Positions 8,352-18,381 of a stretch of 64,000 nt of DNA are shown here, piece by piece. Origin of the DNA: Ferroplasma acidarmanus Fer1 (GTDB lineage Archaea > Thermoplasmatota > Thermoplasmata > Thermoplasmatales > Thermoplasmataceae). The DNA lies in the NCBI RefSeq assembly GCF_000152265.2, contig NC_021592.1, positions 1,736,001 to 1,800,000 on the forward strand, in the 5' to 3' direction. Below the pieces are notes generated by a model. That model worked only from the letters and a program-made list of their open reading frames with translations, was not told where the DNA came from and did no database searches. Made by a program: the position numbers and the translations under genes. The first letter of the stretch is position 1, and every line of letters begins with the position of its first letter.

Positions 8352-9551
8352 ATGGAAAACGCCCTGAAAGGAATAAAAATACTGGATTTAACCCAGGCTA
8401 TGTCCGGGCCATTTGCTACTATGCTGCTTGGTGACCTTGGATCCGAGATAATAAAAATTGAACCTCCCGTTGGTGATCAGACAAGGTCATGGGCACCGCC
8501 ATATATGAACGGAATTTCCTCATACTTCATGAGCACAAACAGGAATAAAAAAAGCCTGGCAATTGATCTTAAAACTGAAGAGGGCAAACAGATAATGGGG
8601 AAGCTAATTGCAGAATCAGACGTACTGGTTGAAAATTTCCGGCCAGGTGTTATAGAGAAACTTGGATTTTCATATGATATAGCAAGAACTATCAATAAGA
8701 ACATTGTGTACTGCAGCATATCAGGATACGGGCAAACTGGACCTATGAGAGATTATCCTGGATATGACCTTGCCATTCTGGCTATGAGCGGGCTTCTTGG
8801 AATCACAGGAAATCCAGGCGAATCTCCGGTGAAGTTTGCCGTTCCAATTGCGGATATTACAACTGCGTTATTTGCCACGGTATCAATACTTTCGGCACTT
8901 TATAGCAGGGAACGCACAGGTGAAGGGCAGTATATTGACCTTTCCATGTTAGATTCAAATTTCCTTGTACTGACGCATCAATTAATGTCATACCTATCAA
9001 CAGGAAAAAATCCGGAGAAACTGGGTTCTGCTCATTCCAGCATTGCACCATACCAGGCATATAAGACATCAGATAGTTAAATAGTTATAACTGTGGGTAC
9101 AGAAAAGCTCTGGAAAACATTCTGCGAAACAATAGGTCCAGAACTGGGAAGCCGCCCTGAGTTTAAAACCAATGTTGATAGGGTTTCACACCGTGAACTG
9201 TTGAAAAAGGAGATAGAAAATGTATTAAAAAATAAAACCACAGAAGATATATACAGGACGCTTATTCAAAGCGGAATTCCATGCGCGCCGGTAAACTCTG
9301 TAGCTGATGCCGTATCCAGTAGCCAGATAAAATTCAGGGAAATGATTATTGATATGGATACCGGTTATGGCAAAATTAAAATTCCAGGCACGCCATTTAA
9401 ACTATCAAAGACACCGGGGGAAATTAGATTTCCGCCACCATCTCTGGGAAGTGGAAATGATGAAATTCTAGGTAAACTGGGAATGACACCACGGCAGATA
9501 GAGGAGTTGTATAATAAAAATATTATCTTCAAAAGAATGAAAGATGAATGA
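8352..9551 (+). pseudogene. CoA-transferase family III (CaiB/BaiF), interrupted by one in-frame TAA
   Basis: The whole frame 8352-9551 encodes a normal-length family III CoA-transferase (399 residues), moving CoA between acyl-CoA and a free acid. N-terminal LDLTQAMSGPFATMLLGDLGSE, the catalytic Asp139 in YPGYDLAI, and the C-terminal GIPCAPVNSV are all present. A single TAA at 9078-9080 falls in the block ...YKTSDS-*-IVITVG, where homologues have an aromatic residue, typically Tyr. The frame is unchanged on both sides, so this is a point nonsense mutation (TAT/TAC to TAA), not a frameshift. A GTG at 9093 could restart the second part. Otherwise it is a recent pseudogene or relies on readthrough. 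Confidence 0.85.
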
Positions 9552-9557
9552 TAGCAA

Positions 9558-9743
9558 TTATTCATCGTATCTGAACTTTATCAATTTTAAATCTTTCATA
9601 TAATTTTTCATTATATATTTTGGAAGGTCCAACCCAGCTTCCTGGGCTTTCAGGCATAAATCTACAGTTTCGTCATGTGTAAGAATTACAGACCTCCCTG
9701 ATCTGTTGTATAAAATCATGTATCCCAGATCCTCACAAATCAT
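9558..9743 (-). CDS. Small hypothetical protein
   Basis: 61 residues, soluble, not recognised. The composition is normal for a protein, with regular helix-forming segments (HDETVDLCLKAQEAGLDLPKYIMKN). Upstream on the minus strand is an AT-rich TATA-like stretch (about 9750-9765). It is convergent with the CoA-transferase, whose stop is 6 bp away. Plausible but unproven. Confidence 0.45.
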   Translation of the reverse strand: MICEDLGYMILYNRSGRSVILTHDETVDLCLKAQEAGLDLPKYIMKNYMKDLKLIKFRYDE

Positions 9744-9823
9744 GTTTCTATATAATATTTAAGGATTAGAATATTTGGATTAAACTATTGTAGATAGAAT
9801 AATTGTGCAGGAAATGTTGTTCC

Positions 9824-9955
9824 ATGAAAAACGTAACTCTTATAATAAGACGTAAACCGGAAGAATTCTGTATTTATGGCAATAGGGCTGTAACTTTATT
9901 TGAGATTACACGCAGGCAAACTATTTTCCAGTTGAAGCATTTAACCAAATTTTAA
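9824..9955 (+). CDS. Possible very small ORF
   Basis: ATG to TAA encoding 43 residues, beginning MKNVTLIIRRKPEEFC. No ribosome binding site and no recognised family. It sits in the gap before the aldo-keto reductase and may be chance or a gene remnant. Confidence 0.15.
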   Translation: MKNVTLIIRRKPEEFCIYGNRAVTLFEITRRQTIFQLKHLTKF

Positions 9956-9978
9956 ATATAAAATTATGTTGTTATATT

Positions 9979-10941
9979 ATGGAGTATACTAAATTAGGAT
10001 ATACAGATTTAAAAGTGTCCCGGCTTTGCCTTGGCGGGATGTCATTTGGCAGTTCAAAATGGATGGCTGATCCAGAAACATCAGGGAAAATAATTAAAAA
10101 AGCCATAGATTACGGCATTAATTTTATTGATACGGCCAATATATATTCATCCGGTGAATCTGAGAAAATCATAGGGGAAGCTATTACAGGTTACAGGCCC
10201 CAGCTTGTTTTGAGTACGAAAGGCGGTGGAAAGGTAAATGATTTCACACAGGGATTCAGCAGGGCAATTTTATTCAATGAAATGAAAAACAGCCTTAAGA
10301 ATCTCAGAACAGATTATATAGATATTTATTTCCTGCATACTATATTTGATAATGTAGATTTCAGGGATACGGTACATACACTATCCTCTTTTATTTCATC
10401 CGGTAAAGCCGGATATATAGGGCTTAGCAATTTTATGGGATACCAGCTTGCTGAATTTTCAACAATAATGGAAATGCAGGAGAATATAAAACCTGCAATA
10501 CTACAGAACCATTATAATGCAGTTTACAGGGAAGACGAGAGGGATGCTATACCATTCTGTGAAAAACATGGAATTGCATACTCTCCATTCTCGCCTATAG
10601 CTGCCGGATTCCTCTCAGGGAAATATAAGAGAGGATTAGAGAATGAAACGGTACGGACAAAAACATATCCAGTTATGAAAGAACGGTATTTCAGTGATTC
10701 GGATTTTGATATACTTGAGAGTGTAGAGGATATAGCAAAGAAAAAAGGGGTAAAAGTGCCACAACTTGCCCTTGCATACGTGCTAAATAAAGGATTCATC
10801 CCTGTCATAGGGGCTACAAAGCCAGAATACCTGGAAGATGATATAGCTGCACTGGATGTTAAACTAGACAGGGAAGAAATGGAGGCTATAGACAGGAATT
10901 ATAAACCGCATAAAATTGTAAAAGGAACTGCCGGTTATTAG
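9979..10941 (+). CDS. Aldo/keto reductase
   Basis: 320 residues, full length for a TIM-barrel aldo-keto reductase that uses NADPH to reduce aldehydes or ketones. The tetrad is visible: Asp51 and Tyr56 (DTANIYSSGESE), Lys81 (STKGGG) and His120 (FLHTIFD). The cofactor-binding GLSNFMGYQ and the C-terminal PVIGATKPEYLEDD follow. The LSGKYK loop groups it with AKR11/12-like general stress or sugar-alcohol reductases. The substrate cannot be fixed from sequence. Upstream TATA-like TTTAAATATAAAATTA lies about 25 bp before the ATG, so the transcript is probably near-leaderless. Confidence 0.9.
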   Translation: MEYTKLGYTDLKVSRLCLGGMSFGSSKWMADPETSGKIIKKAIDYGINFIDTANIYSSGESEKIIGEAITGYRPQLVLSTKGGGKVNDFTQGFSRAILFNEMKNSLKNLRTDYIDIYFLHTIFDNVDFRDTVHTLSSFISSGKAGYIGLSNFMGYQLAEFSTIMEMQENIKPAILQNHYNAVYREDERDAIPFCEKHGIAYSPFSPIAAGFLSGKYKRGLENETVRTKTYPVMKERYFSDSDFDILESVEDIAKKKGVKVPQLALAYVLNKGFIPVIGATKPEYLEDDIAALDVKLDREEMEAIDRNYKPHKIVKGTAGY

Positions 10942-10943
10942 AT

Positions 10944-12107
10944 CTACCTATTACTGTCTTTTATAGCATCATTGAAAAGCTCTATCAGTTCTTTATCAAC
11001 AACGTCAGCATCAAACATTTTACTGGCTATTTCGCGCCTTAGCATTTTTTCCCTGTAAAAATCAGTTTTGCTTCTTTCTTTAATTATTTTTATCCTTTCT
11101 ATCTCCTTAATAAAATTTTTTGGATTTCTAGGTACAGCAACTCCAAAAATATTGTCCTGCCTTACAATGTACCTAGGGCCCATGGAAGTGGATGAAACTA
11201 TAAGGTAAAGCCCGGACGCCAGCCCTTCTATGGCAGAAATAGATAAAGACTCATTTATTGATGGGACAATCATCACATCGCTCTCCGCAAGGAGTTTTAT
11301 TTTCTCTTCAGAAGAAACGTATCCATGGATTATAGTATTCTGATTTTTCATCTGCTGGAGTTTTTCCATATAAGGCCCTTTGCCTATAATATGAAGATTT
11401 ATGTCTGCCTTCTTTTCAAGCTCGAGCAACATATCAACCCCTTTACTTTCCATCAGGCGGCCAAGGTAAACTACAGAAAAATTATCGTTATCCAGGCATT
11501 TATAGCCATTGAATTTGACATTATTGTACGGAATTTCCCTTATATATGATCGATCGCATTTTATTTTTTCATAGTACTGTGCCTGGTACTTATTCTGTAC
11601 ATGGATGTAAAATTTCATTCTGTTTTTTAAAAGCTTATGGAATATCATGGTCGTAAGTATTTTAGAATATGCTTTGGATGCAAAACCATACATATCAAGA
11701 ACTTCAAAGTATGTTCCATGATTTCCAAGTACAACTGTTTTACCTTCTTTCATTAATCTGTAACCCACATTTCTGAAAAGTAAAGTTGGTGAAACAAAAT
11801 AATAAACATCGAAATCCTTAATTTTTTCATATATGCGATTATAGGTATATATCCCTATAAGCCCCATAGATAATATATGGGAGATTTTCAAAACAGGGCC
11901 GGTTGCCATTATGTCAAAAGTAAAAGCATCAGGAACATAATTGAATGAATACTTGCCCGCTTTTGTTTCATACCCTTTCGGGATTCCTGCACCGAATAGG
12001 GTTACATCATATCCCTGCCTCACAAACAACTCTGCAATATCACGGGCATTTGCCTCGCCACCGCCTGCGAATTCAAGATTCATCGATCCTACTATAGCTA
12101 ATCTCAA
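10944..12107 (-). CDS. Glycosyltransferase family 4
   Basis: 387 residues with the GT-B fold. The N-terminal acceptor domain has GGGEANARDIAELFVRQGYDVTLFG. The C-terminal donor domain starts VVYLGRLMESKGVDMLLELE, then LHIIGKGPYMEKLQ, IIHGYVSSEEK and ESDVMIVPSINESLSISAIEGLASG with the conserved ExxxxxxIEG-type donor-binding Glu. It is probably membrane-associated and adds a sugar to a lipid-linked or protein-linked glycan. It is convergent with the aldo-keto reductase (2 bp gap) and divergent from another GT4, so it sits in a dispersed surface-glycan cluster. Confidence 0.9.
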   Translation of the reverse strand: MRLAIVGSMNLEFAGGGEANARDIAELFVRQGYDVTLFGAGIPKGYETKAGKYSFNYVPDAFTFDIMATGPVLKISHILSMGLIGIYTYNRIYEKIKDFDVYYFVSPTLLFRNVGYRLMKEGKTVVLGNHGTYFEVLDMYGFASKAYSKILTTMIFHKLLKNRMKFYIHVQNKYQAQYYEKIKCDRSYIREIPYNNVKFNGYKCLDNDNFSVVYLGRLMESKGVDMLLELEKKADINLHIIGKGPYMEKLQQMKNQNTIIHGYVSSEEKIKLLAESDVMIVPSINESLSISAIEGLASGLYLIVSSTSMGPRYIVRQDNIFGVAVPRNPKNFIKEIERIKIIKERSKTDFYREKMLRREIASKMFDADVVDKELIELFNDAIKDSNR

Positions 12108-12290
12108 CTGTAAACAGGGATGTAATTAATGAATTATATTTTAAATATTCTATGTTCTGAACTGCAAGTATTCAGAATAAATAACCATTATCTACTTTAT
12201 AAGTGAAAAACCAGCCATAGTTTATTCAGGTTAACTCTCCACGTCCCTTTAATAGGACTATTTTATATATTGGGATTAAATGAAAGTCAT

Positions 12291-13421
12291 ATGGAAAAGA
12301 AGAAAACATTAGATTACCTGTTTATTACATGGGGAAAACCATTTAGCAGTTCCTCAGGCGCTGTAAATAAGCAGATTTATTCCATAACAAATTCACTTGC
12401 CAGAGACGGAGCGACCGTGGGTATACTTTATATGTCTTACTCATATATTTCAAATTTATATGGATTTTCTAAAAAAAATAGCAGGATGGATATATTTAAA
12501 GGTATAGCTGGCAGGATCCTTTATAGTAAAATTTTAGGAAAGATATACTTAAATATATTGTGGAGGCATAGTGAAGTCTTGTTTGATGATAGAATCCATT
12601 TTTTCCTTTCAAATTATAAACTCCCGGCATTGCAGATAAAGAGGCTGGTCACAAGTTACTGGTGGGGCGTACTGGTTCCAGATAAAAGAAACATGGTAGA
12701 AAACATTTATTTTTTGCTCTATCATGATTATTCAGTTGATATACAGAATAGTAATCCTGAAAATTTAAAATATCTCTCAAAGGCCTACAGTATCAGTAGA
12801 AAAATCGCAGTAAATCCCTTAATTAATAAGAATTTTGACGAGAGCCTTCCACTGGTTAAAGAGGGAATAAATCTTGATGAATATAAATCCAGTACAGATT
12901 TTGATAGCAAAGATAAGCATCTTATGCTGGTTCCATTGCGGCTGAACCCGGCAAAAGGAGCTAAGTATGCAATAGACGCTTTAAAGCTAATACATAATAA
13001 ATACCCGGATATTTCTATAAGTGCCTTCGGTGATTATAATTTGCCATTACCAGAATACATACAGTTTCACTACAATATAAACCAGAAAAGCCTCAAAAAA
13101 CTTTACGGTGATGCAACATTCTTTATTCTGCCTTCCATTGAAGAAGGAATCCCAGAACCACTTATTGAGGCCATGGTTTCTGGATGTGTAGCCATATCAA
13201 CTGCCTGTGGTGGGCCGGAAACTGTTATCGTACATGGCCAGAATGGCTTCCTGGTACCAATAAAAGATCCAGAGAAAATATTTTTGCAATTTGCCAAATT
13301 GATGGAGGAGCGCATTGACTTAAAAAGGATTTCGGAATCAGCGAAAGCTACTGCAATGGAATATGATATTAATAAAACATATACAGAATTTCTTGACGCA
13401 ATAAAATTCTATGAAAGTTAG
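12291..13421 (+). CDS. Glycosyltransferase family 4
   Basis: 376 residues from ATG 12291. An upstream in-frame TTG at 12270 is possible but less likely. The C-terminal GT-B domain shows LMLVPLRLNPAKGAKYAIDAL, ISAFGDYN, FFILPSIEEGIPEPLIEAMVSGC (EGxPxPxxEA donor motif) and NGFLVPIKDPEKI. The N-terminal domain is recognisable from FITWGKPFSSSSGAVNKQIY. Its role is sugar transfer in surface glycan synthesis, with unknown donor. It is divergently transcribed from the GT4 at 10944. Confidence 0.85.
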   Translation: MEKKKTLDYLFITWGKPFSSSSGAVNKQIYSITNSLARDGATVGILYMSYSYISNLYGFSKKNSRMDIFKGIAGRILYSKILGKIYLNILWRHSEVLFDDRIHFFLSNYKLPALQIKRLVTSYWWGVLVPDKRNMVENIYFLLYHDYSVDIQNSNPENLKYLSKAYSISRKIAVNPLINKNFDESLPLVKEGINLDEYKSSTDFDSKDKHLMLVPLRLNPAKGAKYAIDALKLIHNKYPDISISAFGDYNLPLPEYIQFHYNINQKSLKKLYGDATFFILPSIEEGIPEPLIEAMVSGCVAISTACGGPETVIVHGQNGFLVPIKDPEKIFLQFAKLMEERIDLKRISESAKATAMEYDINKTYTEFLDAIKFYES

Positions 13422-13744
13422 AAAATAACAATGTATCTGTAATTTAGTAAATCAAAATAAGTTCCAGTTTGAGTAAATCTACTTTTATCCCCTATTTTGG
13501 GGCTCTATCCCGATTTATTTAGCTAATCACAGTTTTTTCACTGTAGTTTGAATCATGCTTATCCCTGGACTCGTGAATGATTGCTTTACAATGTGCCTAA
13601 AATTTAATTACCGCTCATTTCGTTAATAATGTTGAGTATACTTATAACGTGATTGAAAAAAATGCAGTTAGAACCATTTCTATAGATTTATTGCTATGTT
13701 ATCGGACACCGGCATAATTTAATATATTTAAATTATCAACTTCC
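13422..13744. other. Intergenic region with a small GC hairpin
   Basis: About 320 bp without a credible gene. A short inverted repeat CCCC-TATTTT-GGGG lies at about 13489-13502, in otherwise AT-rich DNA, and could mark the 3' end of the upstream transcript. An A/T-rich stretch just before 13745 (TTTAATATATTTAAATTA) is a likely promoter for the next gene. Confidence 0.35.
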
Positions 13745-14506
13745 ATGAAATATTCAATATGTACAACTGTGTATAACTCTGAAGAGATTGTAAACAAATT
13801 TTTATCAAAATTTATAGATACAGAGCACGAAATTGTAATTGTGAATAGTTGTTCAACAGATAATACAGGCAAATTATTAGCAAATTACCATGATCGAATT
13901 AAATTAATAAATAGAAAATCCACAAGAGGCATGGGTAAAAAAATAGCAATAGAAAATGCTTCTGGGGGCAATATAATTTTAATAGATTTCGATGTAGAGA
14001 TACTTAATTTAAAAGAAATTATTGATACATACGAAGCAAAATATGAGAAGGGAAAAATTGTAGTTATACATCTGAAGGGGTCTACATGCACCCCCAATAT
14101 ATTTGCAGGAGCAAGGGAAGTTTTTACAAATATAGACGCATGGCCAGATCTTAATTGTTTCGAGGACGTTTACTTTGAAAAGGTATGTGAAAGTCTGGGC
14201 ATAATTAAAACAACAGATCTCGTTACTGATTATAATTGCATGAAAATCCGGCATGTAGGCCCTGGCAGGGAAAGCAGGTATGAAAATAATATTTTTAAGA
14301 AGGCATCAAGAAGAATAAAATGCGCCGCAGATGCCATATTTGTATCAGATTTTCATTTCAATGGGTTAATGAAATACTATAAAATTACAGGATTAAAGCG
14401 ATTCTATGTAGGATTACCAGAATATACTATCGCCAGGTTTTTATCGCTTTTAATAAAGGTGAAGAAACTTGATAATAAAATACTGGAATTGAAAAATAAA
14501 TCATAA
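13745..14506 (+). CDS. Glycosyltransferase family 2
   Basis: 253 residues with a GT-A nucleotide-sugar domain: SICTTVYNSEEIV at the N-terminus, IVNSCSTDNTG (a D/NxSxDxT-type nucleotide-binding loop), NRKSTRGMGKKIAIENASGG and the metal-binding DFD (IILIDFDVEIL). The C-terminal third is basic and has an amphipathic rather than clearly spanning helix near the end (ARFLSLLIKVKKL). The composition is AT-richer than neighbours, which hints at transfer. Probable role: processive or single sugar addition in envelope glycan synthesis. Confidence 0.8.
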   Translation: MKYSICTTVYNSEEIVNKFLSKFIDTEHEIVIVNSCSTDNTGKLLANYHDRIKLINRKSTRGMGKKIAIENASGGNIILIDFDVEILNLKEIIDTYEAKYEKGKIVVIHLKGSTCTPNIFAGAREVFTNIDAWPDLNCFEDVYFEKVCESLGIIKTTDLVTDYNCMKIRHVGPGRESRYENNIFKKASRRIKCAADAIFVSDFHFNGLMKYYKITGLKRFYVGLPEYTIARFLSLLIKVKKLDNKILELKNKS

Positions 14507-14509
14507 AAT

Positions 14510-14779
14510 TTATAGAGGTGGCACATTGCTTAAAGTATAATTTTCCATTCCACATTGAACGGAATTTAGTTCATACGCGCGGTATTCTATAGAATATAGA
14601 GACTTCGTAAAATAAATGTTATTGCAAATTTTTGTATTATCGAATATACTTAATAGAACAACATTTTGAAAATTTTGTTGATCAAAAACCATATAATTTG
14701 AATTATTATAAATTCTATTATTAATATAAAAATTAATATTCAAGTTATGTTTAATATTTAATTCCTGAATATAATACAA
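14510..14779 (-). CDS. Doubtful ORF in a very AT-rich gap
   Basis: 89 residues dominated by Asn, Ile, Tyr and Phe, with no recognised motif. It lies tail-to-tail with the GT2 gene (3 bp gap). The composition is what random AT-rich DNA would give, but it fills a 340-bp gap exactly. It may be a decayed gene fragment from the glycan cluster. Confidence 0.2.
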   Translation of the reverse strand: MYYIQELNIKHNLNINFYINNRIYNNSNYMVFDQQNFQNVVLLSIFDNTKICNNIYFTKSLYSIEYRAYELNSVQCGMENYTLSNVPPL

Positions 14780-14846
14780 GTATCAATGTTTAATTAAAAA
14801 AACTTATATTTTGTAATCCTATGGGAGATTCAGAGAAACGATAATT

Positions 14847-16370
14847 ATGCTAGGTTATACAATTTTCAATAAATCACTGAAAAATATGAAACTATTTCCT
14901 GTTTTTGGAAATCCCGGAACTACAGAAATACCGATGCTGGAAGGTGTATCCAGTGATGAGTATATTCTAACACTCCATGATTCTATTTCTGTTGGCATGG
15001 CAGATGGAAGGGCACAGTTAACCAGGAAGCCATCATTTGTAAATCTACACAGCATTCTTGGAGTCGGTAATTCCATGGCATTTATTTATTCCGCATTTGT
15101 GCATAGGGTGCCGGTTATAATTACCGCAGGTGAACAGGATTCAAGGCATATATTCTATGATCCTCTCCTCTCAGGAAATATAAGCGATATGATTTCACCT
15201 TATGTTAAATACAAATTTGAAGTAAATTCTGCAAATGACATAGAAAGGTCAATTAGAAGGGCATATATCAGTTCAATGACACCACCATACTCTCTCTCCT
15301 TCCTGGGTTTTCCAATGGATATAATGGAGGAGGAAGGAAAATATTCTGGATTAAACATGCCTGATAGCAATTCAAATATCGTGGATATGAATGCGGTCAA
15401 ATCTATTGTAGAAATAATTAATAATTCAAAGAACCCTGTTATGGTAACCGGGTATGAACTGGATATGTATGAGGGGATAGAGTACGCAAAGGATTTTGCT
15501 GGCAAACTTGGAATTCCGGTATTTGCAGAGCCATTTGCAAGCAGGGCACCCTTTGACTCTGGCGATAGAAACTACGCCGGCGATCTCCCGCCTGTTGCGG
15601 CTGTAATAAATGACAAACTTTCAGAATATGACCTTATTATTATCGTTGGCGGTGATATTAATCTATATCCATATAGCAAGGCCGACCTCCTTGAAGGCAA
15701 AGAGATAATAAAGATAGGAATGGATATATCCGGAAAAATTGGAGATTCCTATTTCATGAACCCTGCTGCTTTCCTTCAAAGTGCAATAGAGTACATTAAG
15801 CCCAGGAAGCCTTCTGTGATACCGGGTAAACCTTCAATTGATAAAAATTCCCAGATTCAAAGAGTTATGCTTAAAATATCAAAAAACTTCGGTGATTATA
15901 CCATATCAGACGAATCCATATCAGCATCTCCTTTCCTGAGAAACATTGTAGGATATAAGCCGGATTCATATTTCATAGGGAAATCAGGCCAGATTGGCTG
16001 GGCTCTTCCTGCCGCTGCGGGCATGGCAACGGTAAAGGATAAGGTATTATGTGTTATAGGTGATGGTGCATTCATGTATACAAGCCAGACGCTGTGGACA
16101 ATACAGAACTATAACCTCCCTGTAAAAATTATAATACTGGACAATCATGGATACGGGATACTCAAAAAATTCTCTGATGTCAATTATAACGAAAGCAAGA
16201 AATACCTTTCATTTTCCATTGAATTAAAGAAAGTACTGGATTCCTTTAATATAGAATCAAGGGAGAACGATGAAACCATGGAAGATATTGAATGGCTCAG
16301 GAATATTAAAGGCCCCGCTGCACTTATTGTAAATGTGGATAAACCATATGGTTATAATCTGTTCGGGTAA
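14847..16370 (+). CDS. ThDP-dependent 2-oxoacid decarboxylase, benzoylformate-decarboxylase-like
   Basis: 507 residues with the three-domain ThDP-enzyme layout. The Pyr domain carries GNPGTTE with the cofactor-activating Glu27. HSILGVGNSM and the middle TPP_enzyme_M domain (about 185-320) follow. The C-terminal PP domain has GDG at about 405-407 and IIILDN near 432, which bind Mg-diphosphate. The pattern is closest to benzoylformate decarboxylase, with acetolactate synthase or other 2-oxoacid decarboxylases as alternatives. No small regulatory subunit is nearby, which argues against acetolactate synthase. Soluble. A 7-codon ORF (14821-14844) precedes it. Confidence 0.8.
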   Translation: MLGYTIFNKSLKNMKLFPVFGNPGTTEIPMLEGVSSDEYILTLHDSISVGMADGRAQLTRKPSFVNLHSILGVGNSMAFIYSAFVHRVPVIITAGEQDSRHIFYDPLLSGNISDMISPYVKYKFEVNSANDIERSIRRAYISSMTPPYSLSFLGFPMDIMEEEGKYSGLNMPDSNSNIVDMNAVKSIVEIINNSKNPVMVTGYELDMYEGIEYAKDFAGKLGIPVFAEPFASRAPFDSGDRNYAGDLPPVAAVINDKLSEYDLIIIVGGDINLYPYSKADLLEGKEIIKIGMDISGKIGDSYFMNPAAFLQSAIEYIKPRKPSVIPGKPSIDKNSQIQRVMLKISKNFGDYTISDESISASPFLRNIVGYKPDSYFIGKSGQIGWALPAAAGMATVKDKVLCVIGDGAFMYTSQTLWTIQNYNLPVKIIILDNHGYGILKKFSDVNYNESKKYLSFSIELKKVLDSFNIESRENDETMEDIEWLRNIKGPAALIVNVDKPYGYNLFG

Positions 16371-16428
16371 AGAGAATTTGATATTTTCCAGACTATCCAC
16401 ATTGATATAAATTTATGATTTTATCTGG

Positions 16429-17628
16429 CTACAGGCTTTCAACAGTCCTTTTCAACACAGAATATCCATTAATTAAATCCTGATCAGATGAGTATTCTTC
16501 CCTTGTATGGCTCCTTCCATTATGTGATGGAATAAAGATCATGGCAGTGGGAACTACCCTGTTCATATACTGTGCGTCATGCCCTGGCCAGCTATATAAT
16601 TCTTTATATTTCAGGTTGAGCGATTTGCAGGATTTTATTATTTCCTTTCTCATATCCTCATCGAAGATTGTAGTTTCCGTAGTCCACTGGTTTTTGAAAT
16701 CTACCGGTACACCTTCCTCTGAGGCTATTTTTTCTGATATTTCCTTTGCCATTTTTGAATACTCTTCTGCAGTTTTTTTATCCGGGCTCCTGGTATCAAG
16801 GTTCATCGTTACTTTTCCAGGTATAACATTGTATGCATTGGGGAAATTATTAATTTTTCCCACCGTCATTGTTAATTCCTTTCCTGATGATTTTGCCATG
16901 TCCCTTACTGCTACAGTAAACCTTGATGCGGCTACCAGTGCATCTTTTCTTACCTTCATGGGTGTTGGCCCCGCCTGGTTAGATTCACCGGTAAAGGATA
17001 CATTGTCAACAACCATTGTTACTATGCCTTTTGGTATTCCTACCTGGTAATTTTCCAGTTCCAGAACAGGGCCCTGCTCAATATGCAGTTCCAGGTACCG
17101 TGTTATGTCCTGGTTTTTAACCCGGTTCTGTTCTTCTCCCATGTATCCAGACTTCTCCAAGGCCTCTTCAAATGTAATTCCATCGCTGTCTTTCCGGGAA
17201 TAGGCGAATTCCTTTGTGAATACGCCTGTTGACATTCCAGAGCCTAAAAGTGATGGCTGGAACCTGGCACCCTCTTCGTTGGTAAAATCTATAGCTGTAA
17301 TTTTCCTGTTTTTTAATGTGCTTCCAAGATCCTTTAAAAGCTGCATGCCGGACATTACACCATAGAAGCCATCAAACCTTCCCCCATTGGGTACGGAATC
17401 CATGTGTGAACCTATGGCTGTATTGTCATTACCGGAACCCAGCGTTCCAAATATTAAACCGGCATCATCTTGCTTTATATCTGCTTTTACTGCCCTCATT
17501 TCATCTTCAAGGTTTTTCCTGGCCTGTATATCATATTCATTAAGTGCAAGCCGGTTCACTCCATTTTCCTCAGACCATCCTACTGATGTAAGCCTGTGGA
17601 ACATTGTTAAAAAATCTTCATTAACCAT
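16429..17628 (-). CDS. Zn-dependent amidohydrolase, allantoate/N-carbamoyl-amino-acid hydrolase type (M20)
   Basis: 399 residues. The di-metal site is visible as GSHMDSVPNGGRFDG (His and bridging Asp) and FTNEEGARF (catalytic EE), then LELHIEQGPVLE and a late His in SWPGHDAQYM. GRFDG and HIEQGP separate this group (AllC, HyuC, beta-ureidopropionase) from ordinary M20 peptidases. It would release ammonia and CO2 from N-carbamoyl compounds or allantoate. A purine-related link with the molybdenum hydroxylase at 4-6 kb is possible but only inferred. Start ATG 17628. Confidence 0.85.
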   Translation of the reverse strand: MVNEDFLTMFHRLTSVGWSEENGVNRLALNEYDIQARKNLEDEMRAVKADIKQDDAGLIFGTLGSGNDNTAIGSHMDSVPNGGRFDGFYGVMSGMQLLKDLGSTLKNRKITAIDFTNEEGARFQPSLLGSGMSTGVFTKEFAYSRKDSDGITFEEALEKSGYMGEEQNRVKNQDITRYLELHIEQGPVLELENYQVGIPKGIVTMVVDNVSFTGESNQAGPTPMKVRKDALVAASRFTVAVRDMAKSSGKELTMTVGKINNFPNAYNVIPGKVTMNLDTRSPDKKTAEEYSKMAKEISEKIASEEGVPVDFKNQWTTETTIFDEDMRKEIIKSCKSLNLKYKELYSWPGHDAQYMNRVVPTAMIFIPSHNGRSHTREEYSSDQDLINGYSVLKRTVESL

Positions 17629-17894
17629 TTTCTCTACCCTCTAAATTTATTATTCATTAATATGTTACACACTTAACTTTTTTTGTATTTCGAGATAAAT
17701 ACTGTTATAAATGGTTATAAATAATTATTGCACCCTGGGTCTTATGAAACATCATAAAAATTAAATGGCAAATCACAGAATAAAAGCATTCAACTATATT
17801 TTATATGTGAATGAAATCATTAATTACTACAGAAATCCAGTTTGGATTTTTGTCCTCCACATCTATTTTAAATATTAACACATAATTATCAGAT

Positions 17895-18317
17895 ATGGTG
17901 CTTTATGCAGAGGACATAATGAGGAAAAATTGCCAGATTATAAACGGGAATACCAGTGCACTTGAAGGTTCAAAACATATGGCAGCGAATAGGGAAGGGT
18001 ATATTATTGTTGGAGATGGAAAAATCCCTGAGGGAATAGTTACAGAATGGGATTATATTAACAAAGTCTTATCGCTTGAAGCTGACCCGTCCAGAGTTCT
18101 CCTGAAAGATATTATGACTGCCCCGCTAACCTCTGTCACATCCGATACACCTATGGAAAAAGTTGCAAGCCTGATGGCAAAGAAAGCTATAAGGCGGCTG
18201 CTGGTCATAGATAACAATAAGCTTTCAGGGATAATCACATCCAGGGATATAATTAAGTTTTTCAATGAATATGTAGAAGACATGGTTGAAATAGCATCAA
18301 AGTTCGGGACAAGATAA
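17895..18317 (+). CDS. Two-CBS-domain protein
   Basis: 140 residues making one Bateman module. CBS1 covers about residues 5-60 (AEDIMRKNCQIINGNTSALE...GIVTEWDYINKVL). CBS2 covers 70-130 (LKDIMTAPLTSVTSDTPMEKVA...RRLLVIDNNKLSGIITSRDIIKFF). Such free-standing modules bind adenine nucleotides and sense energy state. The partner protein is unknown. It stands alone, 65 bp before the hydroxyacyl-CoA dehydrogenase, in the same direction, so it could share a transcript. Confidence 0.9.
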   Translation: MVLYAEDIMRKNCQIINGNTSALEGSKHMAANREGYIIVGDGKIPEGIVTEWDYINKVLSLEADPSRVLLKDIMTAPLTSVTSDTPMEKVASLMAKKAIRRLLVIDNNKLSGIITSRDIIKFFNEYVEDMVEIASKFGTR

Positions 18318-18381
18318 AAATACTGCCCCCAACAAATTGTTCAACTGTCAAAGTTTTTATCATTTCAATGTATAAAGCATT

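Noticed and set aside
14821-14844. Seven-codon ORF before the ThDP enzyme as a leader peptide
   Set aside because: No ribosome site, no amino-acid bias and no attenuator-like structure. Too short to support.
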